A stretch of DNA of 20,712 bases from Clostridia bacterium (GCA_009783365.1 WRHG01000009.1:1-20712), one strand, 5' to 3'; counted from the stretch's first letter, positions 1 through 8,721 are shown. Numbers and translations: made by a program. The notes: a model not told the origin generated them from the letters alone.

Positions 1-840
1 CTTTTGCGGAAACCATATGAGTTGAGCAAACGCCGTATATGTGTTTTCCAAATGCTTCCGGCCATAATACTCGAATCCGCAAAACGCTTTGAGTTCCTTA
101 AACGCCCTTTCCCGGTTATAGTCTATACAATTCAACGGACGCGGCGATTGAATCCCCAACGCGAGTTGATCCCACATGAAGCGGTAAGCTGAAAGAAATT
201 TTAGCTTATCCAGCTTTGCGGTTCCAAAACGGCGGTTAATATCCCGCATGTTCACAACATCCAAAGCGGTGTGGGTGTTTCCTCTTTGCAAAATACATTC
301 CAGCGCCCAGTTGCCGCCGCTTAAAAAATACCGGATCCCCTTCCTCCGCATCAGGGAATAAATCTCCGCGAAGAGCACGCTGTCCTGAGGCGCGGCCAGG
401 TTTGCCACCCCGGCGCGCATGTACGCCTTGGAGAGGGCATAAAGCCGCTTTGGATCAGGGGTTACCCACTCGCAGCGAATGCCTGTGGCCTCCGCCAGCT
501 TTCGCAGATTCGCCTTGCAGATGTCCGTATCAAAGCCATCGTCTACATGCACGCCCAGAATGCGCAAGCCCAACCGGTGTCCTACATACAGCAGGTAGCT
601 GCTGTCCAGCCCGCCGGAGAGTCCCATTACGCAATCAAACTCCTTGCCGCGGCCTTTCTCCTTCAACGTAGCGACCAGGCTTTCCATCCTGCCTTCGCCC
701 GCCCAACCCGGAAAATAAACGAAATCCTTTTCAGCCAGCGCCTGGGCACAATAGTTGCAGGCTCCGTTTCCGTCAAAACGGATCGTTGAATCCGAGGCGT
801 TGTCCATCACACAGCGAGTGCAGCGGATGATCTCCTTCAT
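1..840 (-). CDS. N-acetyl sugar amidotransferase (WbpG/PseA-like), 3' end missing
   Basis: The reading frame is open from an ATG at 840-838 to the window edge, giving 280 codons and no stop, so the C-terminus lies outside. The product resembles the ATP-dependent amidotransferases that turn an acetamido group of a nucleotide-linked sugar into an acetamidino group, using ammonia from HisH/HisF-like partners. Visible evidence is two CxxC pairs (C7/C10 and C28/C31), probably a zinc site, and a PP-loop ATP-pyrophosphatase motif SGGLDSS at residues 75-81 followed by HVDDGFDTD. AAGGAGG lies about 8 bases upstream of the ATG. It is transcribed away from nrdR and fits a surface-sugar pathway extending to the left. 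The family is usually about 370 residues, so roughly a quarter is missing. Family assignment is fairly sure; the exact sugar is unknown. Confidence 0.85.
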   Translation of the reverse strand, partial: MKEIIRCTRCVMDNASDSTIRFDGNGACNYCAQALAEKDFVYFPGWAGEGRMESLVATLKEKGRGKEFDCVMGLSGGLDSSYLLYVGHRLGLRILGVHVDDGFDTDICKANLRKLAEATGIRCEWVTPDPKRLYALSKAYMRAGVANLAAPQDSVLFAEIYSLMRRKGIRYFLSGGNWALECILQRGNTHTALDVVNMRDINRRFGTAKLDKLKFLSAYRFMWDQLALGIQSPRPLNCIDYNRERAFKELKAFCGFEYYGRKHLENTYTAFAQLIWFPQK

Positions 841-880
841 GAGGATTCCCTCCTTCGCGGATGACAAGGGTACCGCTCAT

Positions 881-909
881 ATGATACGTGAACCGCCCCC
901 ATTTGACAA
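881..909 (-). promoter_or_regulatory. Promoter of the sugar amidotransferase gene
   Basis: On the minus strand TTGTCA (909-904) and TATCAT (886-881) are separated by 17 bases. Each matches the sigma-A consensus at 5 of 6 positions. Transcription would start near 874, leaving a leader of about 35 bases that contains the AAGGAGG site. The -35 box overlaps that of the divergent nrdR promoter. Confidence 0.6.
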
Positions 910-932
910 GTGCGGACCAAAACGGGTATGAT
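903..932 (+). promoter_or_regulatory. Promoter of the nrdR-polA-coaE operon
   Basis: A perfect TTGACA (903-908) and TATGAT (927-932) are separated by 18 bases. The predicted start is near 939, about 40 bases before the nrdR ATG at 980. This makes the upstream in-frame ATG at 941 an unlikely start, since it would sit at the RNA 5' end without a ribosome binding site. Confidence 0.7.
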
Positions 933-979
933 GGGACGTATTGTTTTTTCGCTTCATCACGCTTAAGGATGTGTATCAA

Positions 980-1492
980 ATGAGATGTCATTATTGTGGA
1001 TATTTGGATAGCCGGGTAATCGACAGCAGGCCTACCGAGGAGGGCAGTTCCATTCGCCGTCGTCGGGAATGTCTCCGCTGCGGAAGGCGCTTTACCACAT
1101 ATGAGAAAATAGAAACCTCGCCGGTGATGGTGGTTAAAAAGGACATGCGCCGGGAGGTTTTCAACCCGGAAAAAATAAAGAAAGGCCTGATGCTGGCATG
1201 CCAGAAGCGCCCGGTGAGCGTGAAGGACATTGACGGCGTCGTAGAAAAGGTGGAGAAGCTGGTCCATTCATCCGGAGAGGATGAGTTTTCCAGCCGCCGC
1301 ATCGGTGAGGCCGTGATCGACAGCTTGCGGGATTTGGACGAGGTAGCCTATGTACGCTTCGCGTCTGTGTATCGGCAGTTTACCGACGTCAGCAGCTTTA
1401 TGGACGAACTGAACAAGCTGCTGACAGAGGGAAAGAGCGGGGCGGTTTTGCGGGACACCCACCAAGACGCCGCTTCCGGGGATGGAGAATAA
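980..1492 (+). CDS. nrdR: Transcriptional repressor NrdR
   Basis: NrdR is a zinc-ribbon/ATP-cone repressor that senses ATP/dATP and represses ribonucleotide reductase genes. The start at 980 gives the family N-terminus MRCHYCGY, with zinc ligands C3, C6, C31 and C34 and the arginine-rich stretch IRRRRECLRCGRRFTTYE between and after them. An ATP-cone domain follows at about residues 49-139. The protein has 170 residues, some 20 more than usual, because of an extra polar C-terminal tail from about residue 150. AAGGA lies 10 bases before the ATG. It is the first gene of the run, 23 bases upstream of polA. I saw no convincing NrdR box in its own promoter region, so autoregulation is not indicated. 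Confidence 0.95.
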   Translation: MRCHYCGYLDSRVIDSRPTEEGSSIRRRRECLRCGRRFTTYEKIETSPVMVVKKDMRREVFNPEKIKKGLMLACQKRPVSVKDIDGVVEKVEKLVHSSGEDEFSSRRIGEAVIDSLRDLDEVAYVRFASVYRQFTDVSSFMDELNKLLTEGKSGAVLRDTHQDAASGDGE

Positions 1493-1495
1493 AAA

Positions 1496-1512
1496 AACCT
1501 CCCCAGGAGGTT
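1496..1512 (+). promoter_or_regulatory. Short hairpin containing the polA ribosome binding site
   Basis: AACCTCC (1496-1502) and GGAGGTT (1506-1512) form a perfect 7 bp inverted repeat with a 3-base loop. The 3' arm is the polA Shine-Dalgarno sequence, 3 bases before the ATG at 1516. No T-run follows, so it is not an intrinsic terminator. It could mask the ribosome binding site until ribosomes finishing nrdR open it. Confidence 0.5.
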
Positions 1513-1515
1513 GCC

Positions 1516-4245
1516 ATGAGTCAAGAAAACCTTAAGCCTTCCGTTTTGCTGGTGGACGGATACAGCCTGATCTATCGCGGATTTCACGCGCTGCCCCTGC
1601 TGGATACAGACGGTATGTACACGAACGCGGTGGTAGGTTTTTTCAGCATGCTCTTCCGCGCCCTGTCAGAGTACCGGCCCGGCAGCCTTTGTGTCATGCT
1701 GGATGTCCATGCGCCCACCTTCCGGCACACGCTGTATGAGGAATACAAGGCCACCCGTAAGCCCATGCCGGAAGAATTGCGGCCCCAGATCCCCGTCATA
1801 AGGGAACTGCTTCATGCCATGGGCGTGGCGCAGTTTGAGATGGAGGGTTATGAGGCGGACGATCTGCTGGGCACCGCCGCCCGCCTGGCTGAAGAACAGG
1901 GACGGAGCGCCTATATCCTCACTGGGGATCGGGACAGCCTGCAACTGGTACACGGTGATATCCGCGTGATCCTAACCAAGACAGGCATTTCGGAAAGTGT
2001 GTTGCTGGACCAGCATAACGTATTGGAGCTGTACGGCTATACTCCAGCCCAGGCGGTGGATATAAAGGCCCTCATGGGGGACAGCAGCGACAATATCCCC
2101 GGAATCCACGGGGTCGGAGAAAAAACTGCGCTAAAGCTGATTCAGGAATACGGAACCCTTGACCATGTGCTGGCACATGGGGGAGACATAAAGGGAAAGC
2201 TTGGGGAAAAGCTGCGAACCGGCCGTGAAATGGCGGAGCTTAGCAGGGAACTGGGTACCATCTGCACCGCCGTACCCCTGGCGATCGATTTTGACCTTTG
2301 CACCTGGAGTCATCTGGCGAAGGGGCTGCCTCTGCTGGAGCAGTACAAGCTAAACCGGCTGGCCCAAAGTCTCCGTTCATTGGTGGGTAAAGAAATTGCC
2401 AACAACCCCTCCGTTGCCGAGAAACCGGTTGACCGGGGGATAACTCGCCTGCCGCAGGAGGCTCATCCCGACGACCTCGAGGGCGGTCCGCCTGATCCGC
2501 CTGCCTTTCCGCTGCGGTCACAGGGCGCCGTCCTTTCGACGGAGGCTCTGACGCAAGTGGCGTTAACCGCTGTGGAGCATTACGCCGGCAATGCTGAGCC
2601 CCTGGCCTTTCACCTGGGAACCCGGGAAGCCACACTGTGCCTTTCAGACGGCAGGCTGTGGCATGTGCCCCTTATGCGGGATTTAACCCTGGGCGGCCTG
2701 TATGAGGATCAAGTTTTACAAACATTACGCCCGGCTGTCGAAGACATCCCTTTCCTGGTACACGGGGCAAAAGCCCTGTACGGCAAGCTGGCCCGCTGCG
2801 GGCTTCCCCTGCCCGAAGTGCGGCAGGACACCATGATCGGCGCGTATCTGCTTCATCCGAGCCAGGCCGGCTTCGCACTGAAAAACTGCCTGCCTCCCCC
2901 GTCCCAGCCCGGGGATTTCCCGGACAGCCCCGAAGGGAGCGCCTCTGAAAATCCCGAGGGGAACGCATATGACATATACATCCTTTCCCTGCGCCAAAGA
3001 GCCCGTCTGGAACAAAAAGGCATGCTGGGGCTGCTGGAAGGTATGGAACTGCCCCTCACCAAGGTGCTCTATGAGATGGAGCGAGAGGGTTTCGGCATGG
3101 ATGTTTCCACCCTGGATGAACTGGGGCGGCAATTTTCCGGGGAGATCGAGGCCCTGCGGCAGGATGTGTTCCGCCTGACAGGAGGGATTGAGTTTAACCT
3201 AAACAGCCCAAAACAGCTGGGGGAAGTTCTCTTCGACAGACTTGGCCTGCCTGCCGGAAAGAAGGGCAAGGCGGGCGCCTATTCCACGGATGCTTCCGTA
3301 TTGGAGCGCCTGAGCGACCTCCATCCCTCCGTTGGACCCCTGCTGCGCTACCGGAAGCTCTCGAAACTGCAGAGCACGTATATTGAAGGCTTACGAAAGC
3401 TGGTAGGCAAGACGGGCCGGGTGCATACCACTTTTGACCAGACTGCCGCCGTCACCGGGCGAATCAGCAGTCTGGAGCCCAATTTGCAAAACATTCCCGT
3501 GCGCAGCGAGGAGGGTCGCGAAATCCGTAAGGCTTTTGTGGCCCGGGAAGGCTTCCTTCTGCTGGACGCTGACTACAGCCAGATTGAGCTGCGCGTGCTA
3601 GCCCACTTAAGCGAGGATCCCGCCATGCGGGACGCGTTCATCAAAGGCCAGGACATCCATACCCGTACCGCAGCCGAGTTGGGCGGCGTAACCCTTAATG
3701 AGGTTACCGACCGGATGCGCAGCAGCGCAAAGGCGGTGAATTTCGGCATTGTTTACGGAATCAGCGCCTTTGGCTTGGCGCGGAACATCGGTATTGGCCG
3801 CAAGGAGGCGGAACGCTTTATAGACACCTATTTCGAACGGTATCCGGGCGTACATGCCTTTATGGACCGTATGGTAAAGCTGGGCTACGAGCAGGGATAC
3901 GTAGAAACCCTGTTTCACCGGCGCAGAGAACTGCCGGAATTGCGCAGCAAGCTTCGCAACGTGCGCTCTTTCGGTGAGCGGGCGGCCATGAACACGCCCG
4001 TACAGGGCACCGCGGCGGACATCATTAAATTGGCCATGGTGCGCGTTCGGGATGAGATGTCCTCGGCGAAATTTCAAGCCCGGCTCATCCTGCAGGTCCA
4101 TGACGAGCTTGTGGTGGAATGTCCCAACGCGGAAGTGGAACCCGTGAGTAAGCTGATCCGGAATGCTATGGAAAACGTGGTGACGCTGTCAGTGCCTCTG
4201 GTGGCTGAGGTATCCGCGGGCAAGAACTGGTTTGAGGCTCATTAA
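1516..4245 (+). CDS. polA: DNA polymerase I
   Basis: This 909-residue family A polymerase acts in Okazaki-fragment maturation and repair gap filling. Residues 1-290 form the 5'-3' exonuclease, with VLLVDGYSLIYRGFHAL at the start, EGYEADDLLGT near 110 and MGDSSDNIPGIHGVGEKTA near 187-205. The polymerase domain carries motif A (DADYSQIELRVLAHLSED, near 684), motif B (RMRSSAKAVNFGIVYG, near 733) and motif C (QVHDELVVE, near 859). The middle 3'-5' exonuclease domain looks inactive: the DxE metal site is replaced around LAFHLGT (near 363), and the region near 415-425 also lacks the expected aspartate. A low-complexity linker, roughly 300-340, is Pro/Asp/Glu-rich. Full length, with AGGAGG upstream. 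It follows nrdR closely and precedes coaE by 34 bases. Confidence 0.98.
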   Translation: MSQENLKPSVLLVDGYSLIYRGFHALPLLDTDGMYTNAVVGFFSMLFRALSEYRPGSLCVMLDVHAPTFRHTLYEEYKATRKPMPEELRPQIPVIRELLHAMGVAQFEMEGYEADDLLGTAARLAEEQGRSAYILTGDRDSLQLVHGDIRVILTKTGISESVLLDQHNVLELYGYTPAQAVDIKALMGDSSDNIPGIHGVGEKTALKLIQEYGTLDHVLAHGGDIKGKLGEKLRTGREMAELSRELGTICTAVPLAIDFDLCTWSHLAKGLPLLEQYKLNRLAQSLRSLVGKEIANNPSVAEKPVDRGITRLPQEAHPDDLEGGPPDPPAFPLRSQGAVLSTEALTQVALTAVEHYAGNAEPLAFHLGTREATLCLSDGRLWHVPLMRDLTLGGLYEDQVLQTLRPAVEDIPFLVHGAKALYGKLARCGLPLPEVRQDTMIGAYLLHPSQAGFALKNCLPPPSQPGDFPDSPEGSASENPEGNAYDIYILSLRQRARLEQKGMLGLLEGMELPLTKVLYEMEREGFGMDVSTLDELGRQFSGEIEALRQDVFRLTGGIEFNLNSPKQLGEVLFDRLGLPAGKKGKAGAYSTDASVLERLSDLHPSVGPLLRYRKLSKLQSTYIEGLRKLVGKTGRVHTTFDQTAAVTGRISSLEPNLQNIPVRSEEGREIRKAFVAREGFLLLDADYSQIELRVLAHLSEDPAMRDAFIKGQDIHTRTAAELGGVTLNEVTDRMRSSAKAVNFGIVYGISAFGLARNIGIGRKEAERFIDTYFERYPGVHAFMDRMVKLGYEQGYVETLFHRRRELPELRSKLRNVRSFGERAAMNTPVQGTAADIIKLAMVRVRDEMSSAKFQARLILQVHDELVVECPNAEVEPVSKLIRNAMENVVTLSVPLVAEVSAGKNWFEAH

Positions 4246-4279
4246 CCATTCCTTGACCGGTATAGAAAGGAACCCGCAC

Positions 4280-4915
4280 ATGACGCTCATTGCCATCACC
4301 GGCGGCATCGCCTGCGGAAAATCCACCGTGGCGGAATGGTTGCGCCAAGAAGGCGCAGCCGTCATTGACGCGGATGCCGTCAGCAGGACCCTCACCCAAC
4401 GGGGAGGAGAGGCGCTGCCGCTGATTCGGCGCACATTCGGCAATGAGATGTTCCACCCGGACGGCGAACTGGACCGGGCCCGTCTGGCGGAAAAAGTATT
4501 TGGGGACGAAAAAGCGCTGGCCAAACTGAATGGAATTCTGCACCCCCTGGTACTCCGCCGGATGGAGGATGAAATTAAAATCCTTCTAAAAGCGGGCCAT
4601 TCCACCCTTGTGCTGGACGTTCCCCTTCTGTACGAAGCGGAGCTTGAAAGCATGGCTGATTGGGTGGTTTGTATCAGCGCTCCTGAAGAATTACAGATTC
4701 AACGGCTGATCGCCAGGGACGGGCTGACGCGAAATCAAGCGGAAGTTCGCATCAGTAGTCAATGGCCACTTCAAGAAAAAGAACGCAGGGCGGACGAGGT
4801 GATCCACACCGACCGTCCTCCGGAGGAAGTACGGGCGCATGCCCTGCGCATGTACGCCGCCAGAGCCAAAGCCGCCGCTCAGGATCCGCTTCCCCGTAAG
4901 GAGGTTTTCCTGTGA
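4280..4915 (+). CDS. coaE: Dephospho-CoA kinase
   Basis: CoaE phosphorylates the 3'-hydroxyl of the ribose in dephospho-CoA, the last step of coenzyme A synthesis, in the cytoplasm. The start at 4280 places the Walker A motif GGIACGKST at residues 8-16, as is normal for this family, and has AGAAAGGA about 8 bases upstream; an in-frame ATG at 4232 would add an unsupported 16 residues. Other family signatures are VIDADAVSR, LDVPLLYEAEL and the lid region QRLIARDGLTRNQAEVRI. At 211 residues it is of normal length. The polA-coaE order is common in Gram-positive bacteria. Its stop codon overlaps the start of the next gene, suggesting translational coupling. Confidence 0.97.
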   Translation: MTLIAITGGIACGKSTVAEWLRQEGAAVIDADAVSRTLTQRGGEALPLIRRTFGNEMFHPDGELDRARLAEKVFGDEKALAKLNGILHPLVLRRMEDEIKILLKAGHSTLVLDVPLLYEAELESMADWVVCISAPEELQIQRLIARDGLTRNQAEVRISSQWPLQEKERRADEVIHTDRPPEEVRAHALRMYAARAKAAAQDPLPRKEVFL

Positions 4916-6129
4916 TGATCCGATTGCCCCTGGTACGGCGAAGTGACGGCGACGATAACGCGCCTGTTGATTACAGCTTTTCAGACTCCCTGGCGGAAGG
5001 GCTGCGGCGAACAGAAGCCCAGGCGCTCCATCAGCTTCCTGCGGACCCAGTGGTCAGGCGCCGGACGGACCCCTATAAGCGCGGTATTGTGGATGCGTAT
5101 GGCACCCGGGCCCGGCGCTCTCCCATCGTCCCTAAACCTTCCGATACACCTGTGCGAAGAGGTTTTCCGCCAACGGCAGACAGCCCTGCGCCTGTGGAAC
5201 GGACGGCAGATCCCCTGGAAGACCGTCCCGCGGATCCCGAACCAGCCCGGCGGGAGGTTTATAATCCTCCGGCGCAGCCGCAAATTCCCGAATGGTTACG
5301 CGCCGCCCGACAAAACAACGCGCCCCGGTATGACCGCCGCATTCAACCTCCCCAGATTATCGCTCCCGCCAGCCGGTATGATGAATACGCCTCTCCGCAA
5401 GCGCCCGTTCAAACCGCCGGCTTATATGCCCCGCCAACCTCTTACGGGACCCCCTATGAGGACGATTCCCCCGCCGATGCCAAGCCCTGGCGAAATATCC
5501 CATGGCTTGGCGTTGCTGGGTTGGCGCTAGCGCTTATAGGGGTGGGGCTGTGGTTGGCGGGCCTGAATTTTACCAACCAAAAGAATCTCATCCTCCAAAG
5601 CCATAAGGAGGAAGCTGAAACCGTCCAAAAAAACCATCCCTACCGTTACCGGCAACTCATCGAGACCCAGGCCCAGATTTACAATCTGCATCCTGCCTAT
5701 ATCGCCGCCATTGTACTGAATGAAAGTTCCTTCGATCCCACGGCAGAAAGCAGGGTGGGAGCCCGGGGGCTTATGCAGATGATGCCCGACACTGCCGAGT
5801 GGATTCACGACAAGATCAGCCGGGGCCAGCCCTACAGCTTTGACAACATGTACGACCCGAATGAAAACGTACACTATGCCTGCTGGTACTTAAACTTTTT
5901 AAGCGAGCGTTTTCGAGGAGACCCGGTGCTGGTAGCCTCGGCATTCCACGCGGGCCAGAACACGGTGCAAAACTGGCTGAACGAGGCCCGCTACAGCGCG
6001 GACGGCCGTACCATCGTCCTGGAGGACATGCCGGACGGCCCTACCAAGAATTACGCTGTCCGGGTAATGCGCGCCTACGCGGTGTACAAACGTTTGTATT
6101 ATGAAGATATAAAAACGGAGGACCATTGA
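4915..6129 (+). CDS. Membrane-anchored lytic transglycosylase (SLT domain)
   Basis: This is a probable peptidoglycan lytic transglycosylase that cleaves the MurNAc-GlcNAc bond. Residues 1-195 are Pro-, Arg- and Asp-rich with no recognisable fold. One membrane segment lies near 197-216 (LGVAGLALALIGVGLWLAG). The SLT domain follows from about 242, with ESSFDP carrying the expected catalytic Glu270, then GARGLMQMMPDTA and a later ASAFHAGQNTVQNWL, a variant of the usual AYNAG motif. The likely topology is N-terminus inside and SLT domain outside. The ATG at 4915 overlaps the coaE stop as TGATG; a GTG at 4912 is an equally placed alternative behind AAGGAGG. The stop overlaps the next start in the same way. 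Substrate and partner proteins are not evident. Confidence 0.92.
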   Translation: MIRLPLVRRSDGDDNAPVDYSFSDSLAEGLRRTEAQALHQLPADPVVRRRTDPYKRGIVDAYGTRARRSPIVPKPSDTPVRRGFPPTADSPAPVERTADPLEDRPADPEPARREVYNPPAQPQIPEWLRAARQNNAPRYDRRIQPPQIIAPASRYDEYASPQAPVQTAGLYAPPTSYGTPYEDDSPADAKPWRNIPWLGVAGLALALIGVGLWLAGLNFTNQKNLILQSHKEEAETVQKNHPYRYRQLIETQAQIYNLHPAYIAAIVLNESSFDPTAESRVGARGLMQMMPDTAEWIHDKISRGQPYSFDNMYDPNENVHYACWYLNFLSERFRGDPVLVASAFHAGQNTVQNWLNEARYSADGRTIVLEDMPDGPTKNYAVRVMRAYAVYKRLYYEDIKTEDH

Positions 6130-7685
6130 TGAAAAAGGTCATTTTAAGGTTCTTCCCGCTGGTGCTGACAGCCTGTATCCTGCCCCTGGTCGGGTTGGGC
6201 AAAAACGTGGAGGATTCGCTGGTTCTCGGCGTCTTGAGTACACGCACTACGGAGACCCGCCCTCTAAACCCCGCCGAAAGGGATATGGTCAGTCTGTACG
6301 GCGTAGTCTATGAATCGCTGGTAACCGTGGACGACTCGGGCAAGCCTCAACCCCTGCTGGCGGAAAGCTGGACGGAAACCGGAAACGGCAAAACCTGGAC
6401 CTTCACCTTACGGGACAACATAACCTTTTCGGACGGCACGGACCTTATGGCGTCCGACGTGGCGGCTTCCTGCCAATACATCCTGGACATGGCCAACAAC
6501 AAGGATCTGGCTAACAACGGCTTTTATCAGAACATGCGATACCTGGTGGACAGCGTAAAGGCAACCGACAGCCGTACTGTGGTGGTGAAAGCCAAGCGCG
6601 CCTATTACGGCCTTCTCTATTGCATGACCTTTCCCGTGGTGCCCGCCGCCCTGGTGGACGAGCCCAACCCCCCGGGAACCGGGCCCTATGTGATCCACAC
6701 CTTTGAAGCGGGCGAATATATGCTGCTGCTGCACAATCAAAAATGGTGGCAGACGGAACCCCAGGTGAAGGAAATCATGGTCAATTTCTACAAAAGCAAC
6801 AAGGAAATGATCACCGCCTATGAATATGGCCGGGTCGATGCGGTTTTTACCCGCTCTGTGGCGGCGGCCCAGTACAAAAGCGGCATCAGTTCCCTGTCCA
6901 TCTCCTATTCCACCCGGCAGTTGGAAACGCTGATGCTGAATCATAAGGAGTTCCCTCTTGGCAGCCTCAAAGTCCGGCGGGCTCTCCGTTACGCCATCGA
7001 TACCAAACTGATCAGCCAAAACGTATACATGGGCATGACCATTGACGCCAACACGCCCGTCTCCTCCGAAAGCTGGCTGTATTACGACCAGGAAAATCAA
7101 TTTCTGTACAACCCGGAAAAGGCCATGGAGCTGTTAACGGAGGAAGGCTGGAGCGACAGCGACAGCGATGGCGTGCTGGACATGATTATGCCGGACGGCA
7201 CGAAAAGAAACCTGCACCTTCGCCTGTTCGTTTACGAGGATCCCGAGAACAATGTACGTTATGAGGCGGCCGAAAGAATCAAGGATATGCTTGCCGCCGT
7301 AAAAGTGCAAGTGAAAATAACCCGCATGGACTATCATGAGATGAAGACGGCTTTGGAAAAAGGCTCCTTTGACATGGCGTTGTGCGCTTTTCAGATGGAC
7401 GTGGTGCCGGACTGCGGTTTCTTCCTCATCAAGGGGAACGAGCAGAATTACTGCCGCTATGTGGGCAGCGATATGACCTCCCTGTTCAACACCCTGCGCA
7501 CCAACCAGGACAGCGCTGAATTCGCCTATACCAGCCAAGCAATCCAGCAGCAGTTTGCAGAGGACAGGCCTTTCATCTGCCTGTTTTACCGTTCCGGGGC
7601 GATCCTTACCCGTAAAATGTTTACCACAGTACGCTCCATCCGGGAATTTGAGCTGTTGCGGGGAATCGAATCCTTTGGGCGCTAG
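6129..7685 (+). CDS. ABC transporter solute-binding protein, family 5 (peptide/nickel type)
   Basis: The 518-residue product matches SBP_bac_5 proteins (OppA/DppA type), extracellular receptors for peptides or other small ligands. It has an N-terminal KK, a hydrophobic core and LTAC at residues 13-16. That fits a lipoprotein box, although the hydrophobic stretch continues to about residue 24, so signal peptidase I cleavage is also possible. Family landmarks are YESLVTVDDSGKPQPLLAES, WTFTLRDNITFSDGTDLMASDV, GTGPYVI and the late VRRALRYAIDTKLIS. A DSDSDG loop near 340-346 resembles a calcium-binding loop. The ATG overlaps the previous stop as TGATG behind CGGAGGA. No permease or ATPase genes accompany it, so it may be an orphan receptor or have a wall-linked role such as muropeptide binding; this is inference. 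Confidence 0.92.
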   Translation: MKKVILRFFPLVLTACILPLVGLGKNVEDSLVLGVLSTRTTETRPLNPAERDMVSLYGVVYESLVTVDDSGKPQPLLAESWTETGNGKTWTFTLRDNITFSDGTDLMASDVAASCQYILDMANNKDLANNGFYQNMRYLVDSVKATDSRTVVVKAKRAYYGLLYCMTFPVVPAALVDEPNPPGTGPYVIHTFEAGEYMLLLHNQKWWQTEPQVKEIMVNFYKSNKEMITAYEYGRVDAVFTRSVAAAQYKSGISSLSISYSTRQLETLMLNHKEFPLGSLKVRRALRYAIDTKLISQNVYMGMTIDANTPVSSESWLYYDQENQFLYNPEKAMELLTEEGWSDSDSDGVLDMIMPDGTKRNLHLRLFVYEDPENNVRYEAAERIKDMLAAVKVQVKITRMDYHEMKTALEKGSFDMALCAFQMDVVPDCGFFLIKGNEQNYCRYVGSDMTSLFNTLRTNQDSAEFAYTSQAIQQQFAEDRPFICLFYRSGAILTRKMFTTVRSIREFELLRGIESFGR

Positions 7686-7698
7686 GAGGGGTGCTGGC

Positions 7699-8721
7699 AT
7701 GGGCGGATGTTGGCCGGCTAAGGGGTACCGTGGAGGGCGCAGCCTATCCTTCGCCCTATGCATAGCGCTGTTCTTCGAAATATCAGGATGCGGCCTTTGG
7801 CGGGGTAGCATTGCGGAAGCCCGGGAGAATCATCCCAGCCGCGATGCGGAGGGCGTCTACGCTGTCTCCGACGTATCCATGCAGGAACTGGCGGGAGAAA
7901 CGATTTTGGACCCAGGGGCAACCCCTGAATTTGTTCGCCTGCTGCTGGAGGTGGCTGCCGAAGAGATCGGCAATGGGGAGGGGCCGCGCGGCTATACCAA
8001 GTATGGCGACTGGGCAGGCAATCCCTATGCGGAGTGGTGCGCGGAGTTCGTCTGCTGGTGCGTGGACCAAGTAGACCAGCGCTACGGCGCCCGCCTGCTG
8101 AGAAACGTATACCCCTTCTATACCGGTCAAAACACAGGCAGAGATTGGTTTATCACCAGGGGCCGCTTTGTGTACAGAAAAGGCCATTGCCCGGGCTGGG
8201 GCTATCAATGGCTGTTGGGCGAAGATGCGCTGATGAAAAAAAACGACTATATTCCCAGGCCCGGCGATCTGGTCTTTTTCAGCTATAACGCAGCCGGAGA
8301 TACGGAGCACGTAGCCATCGTGGAATACTGCGCCATGGACGGCGCGGGCGACGTATTGATCCATGTAATCGAGGGCAACAATCCTTCCAGGGTGCAGCGC
8401 AATACGTTCCGGCTTAACAACAGCCAGGTGTTGGGCTTTGGCGCATGTCAGGACGTGGTGGGCACCACCATGCGCGGCGGTAACAGGGGGGATAAGGTGC
8501 GCTGGCTTCAGGAAAGCCTGCACGAACTGGGGTACCTGGATGCCCGCCACATCACCGGTACGTACGGCAGCCACACCAAGTCCGCTGTGGCGGCATTTCA
8601 GCGAACCCTTGCGGACAAGACCGCCAACGGCATCGCGGACATCATAACCCAAAACTCCCTGCGCGCCGTCCTATACGAGAAGGAATACAACTCCCCGGAC
8701 ACCTGGCTGGTGGATGAGTAA
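7699..8721 (+). CDS. Exported CHAP-domain protein with peptidoglycan-binding domain
   Basis: The 340-residue product looks like a cell-wall cysteine amidase/endopeptidase. The N-terminus is basic followed by a hydrophobic stretch (SFALCIALFFEISGC); ISGC ending at C31 fits a lipoprotein box. The CHAP-like region spans about 75-240: AEWCAEFVCWCVDQ holds the probable nucleophile C114, and GDLVFFSYN followed by TEHVAIVEY holds the probable base H204. A PG_binding_1-type repeat spans about 258-330 (GNRGDKVRWLQESLHELGYLD, then AVAAFQ). AGGAGGGG lies 7 bases before the ATG at 7699; earlier in-frame ATGs from 7555 lie inside the upstream gene and lack a ribosome binding site. It is the last of the tightly linked run begun by nrdR. 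Catalytic activity is inferred. Confidence 0.88.
   Translation: MGGCWPAKGYRGGRSLSFALCIALFFEISGCGLWRGSIAEARENHPSRDAEGVYAVSDVSMQELAGETILDPGATPEFVRLLLEVAAEEIGNGEGPRGYTKYGDWAGNPYAEWCAEFVCWCVDQVDQRYGARLLRNVYPFYTGQNTGRDWFITRGRFVYRKGHCPGWGYQWLLGEDALMKKNDYIPRPGDLVFFSYNAAGDTEHVAIVEYCAMDGAGDVLIHVIEGNNPSRVQRNTFRLNNSQVLGFGACQDVVGTTMRGGNRGDKVRWLQESLHELGYLDARHITGTYGSHTKSAVAAFQRTLADKTANGIADIITQNSLRAVLYEKEYNSPDTWLVDE

Noticed and set aside
7783..8652. 289-codon minus-strand frame within the CHAP gene
   Set aside because: It is a mirror of the CHAP/PG-binding coding region, with no ribosome binding site or domain of its own.
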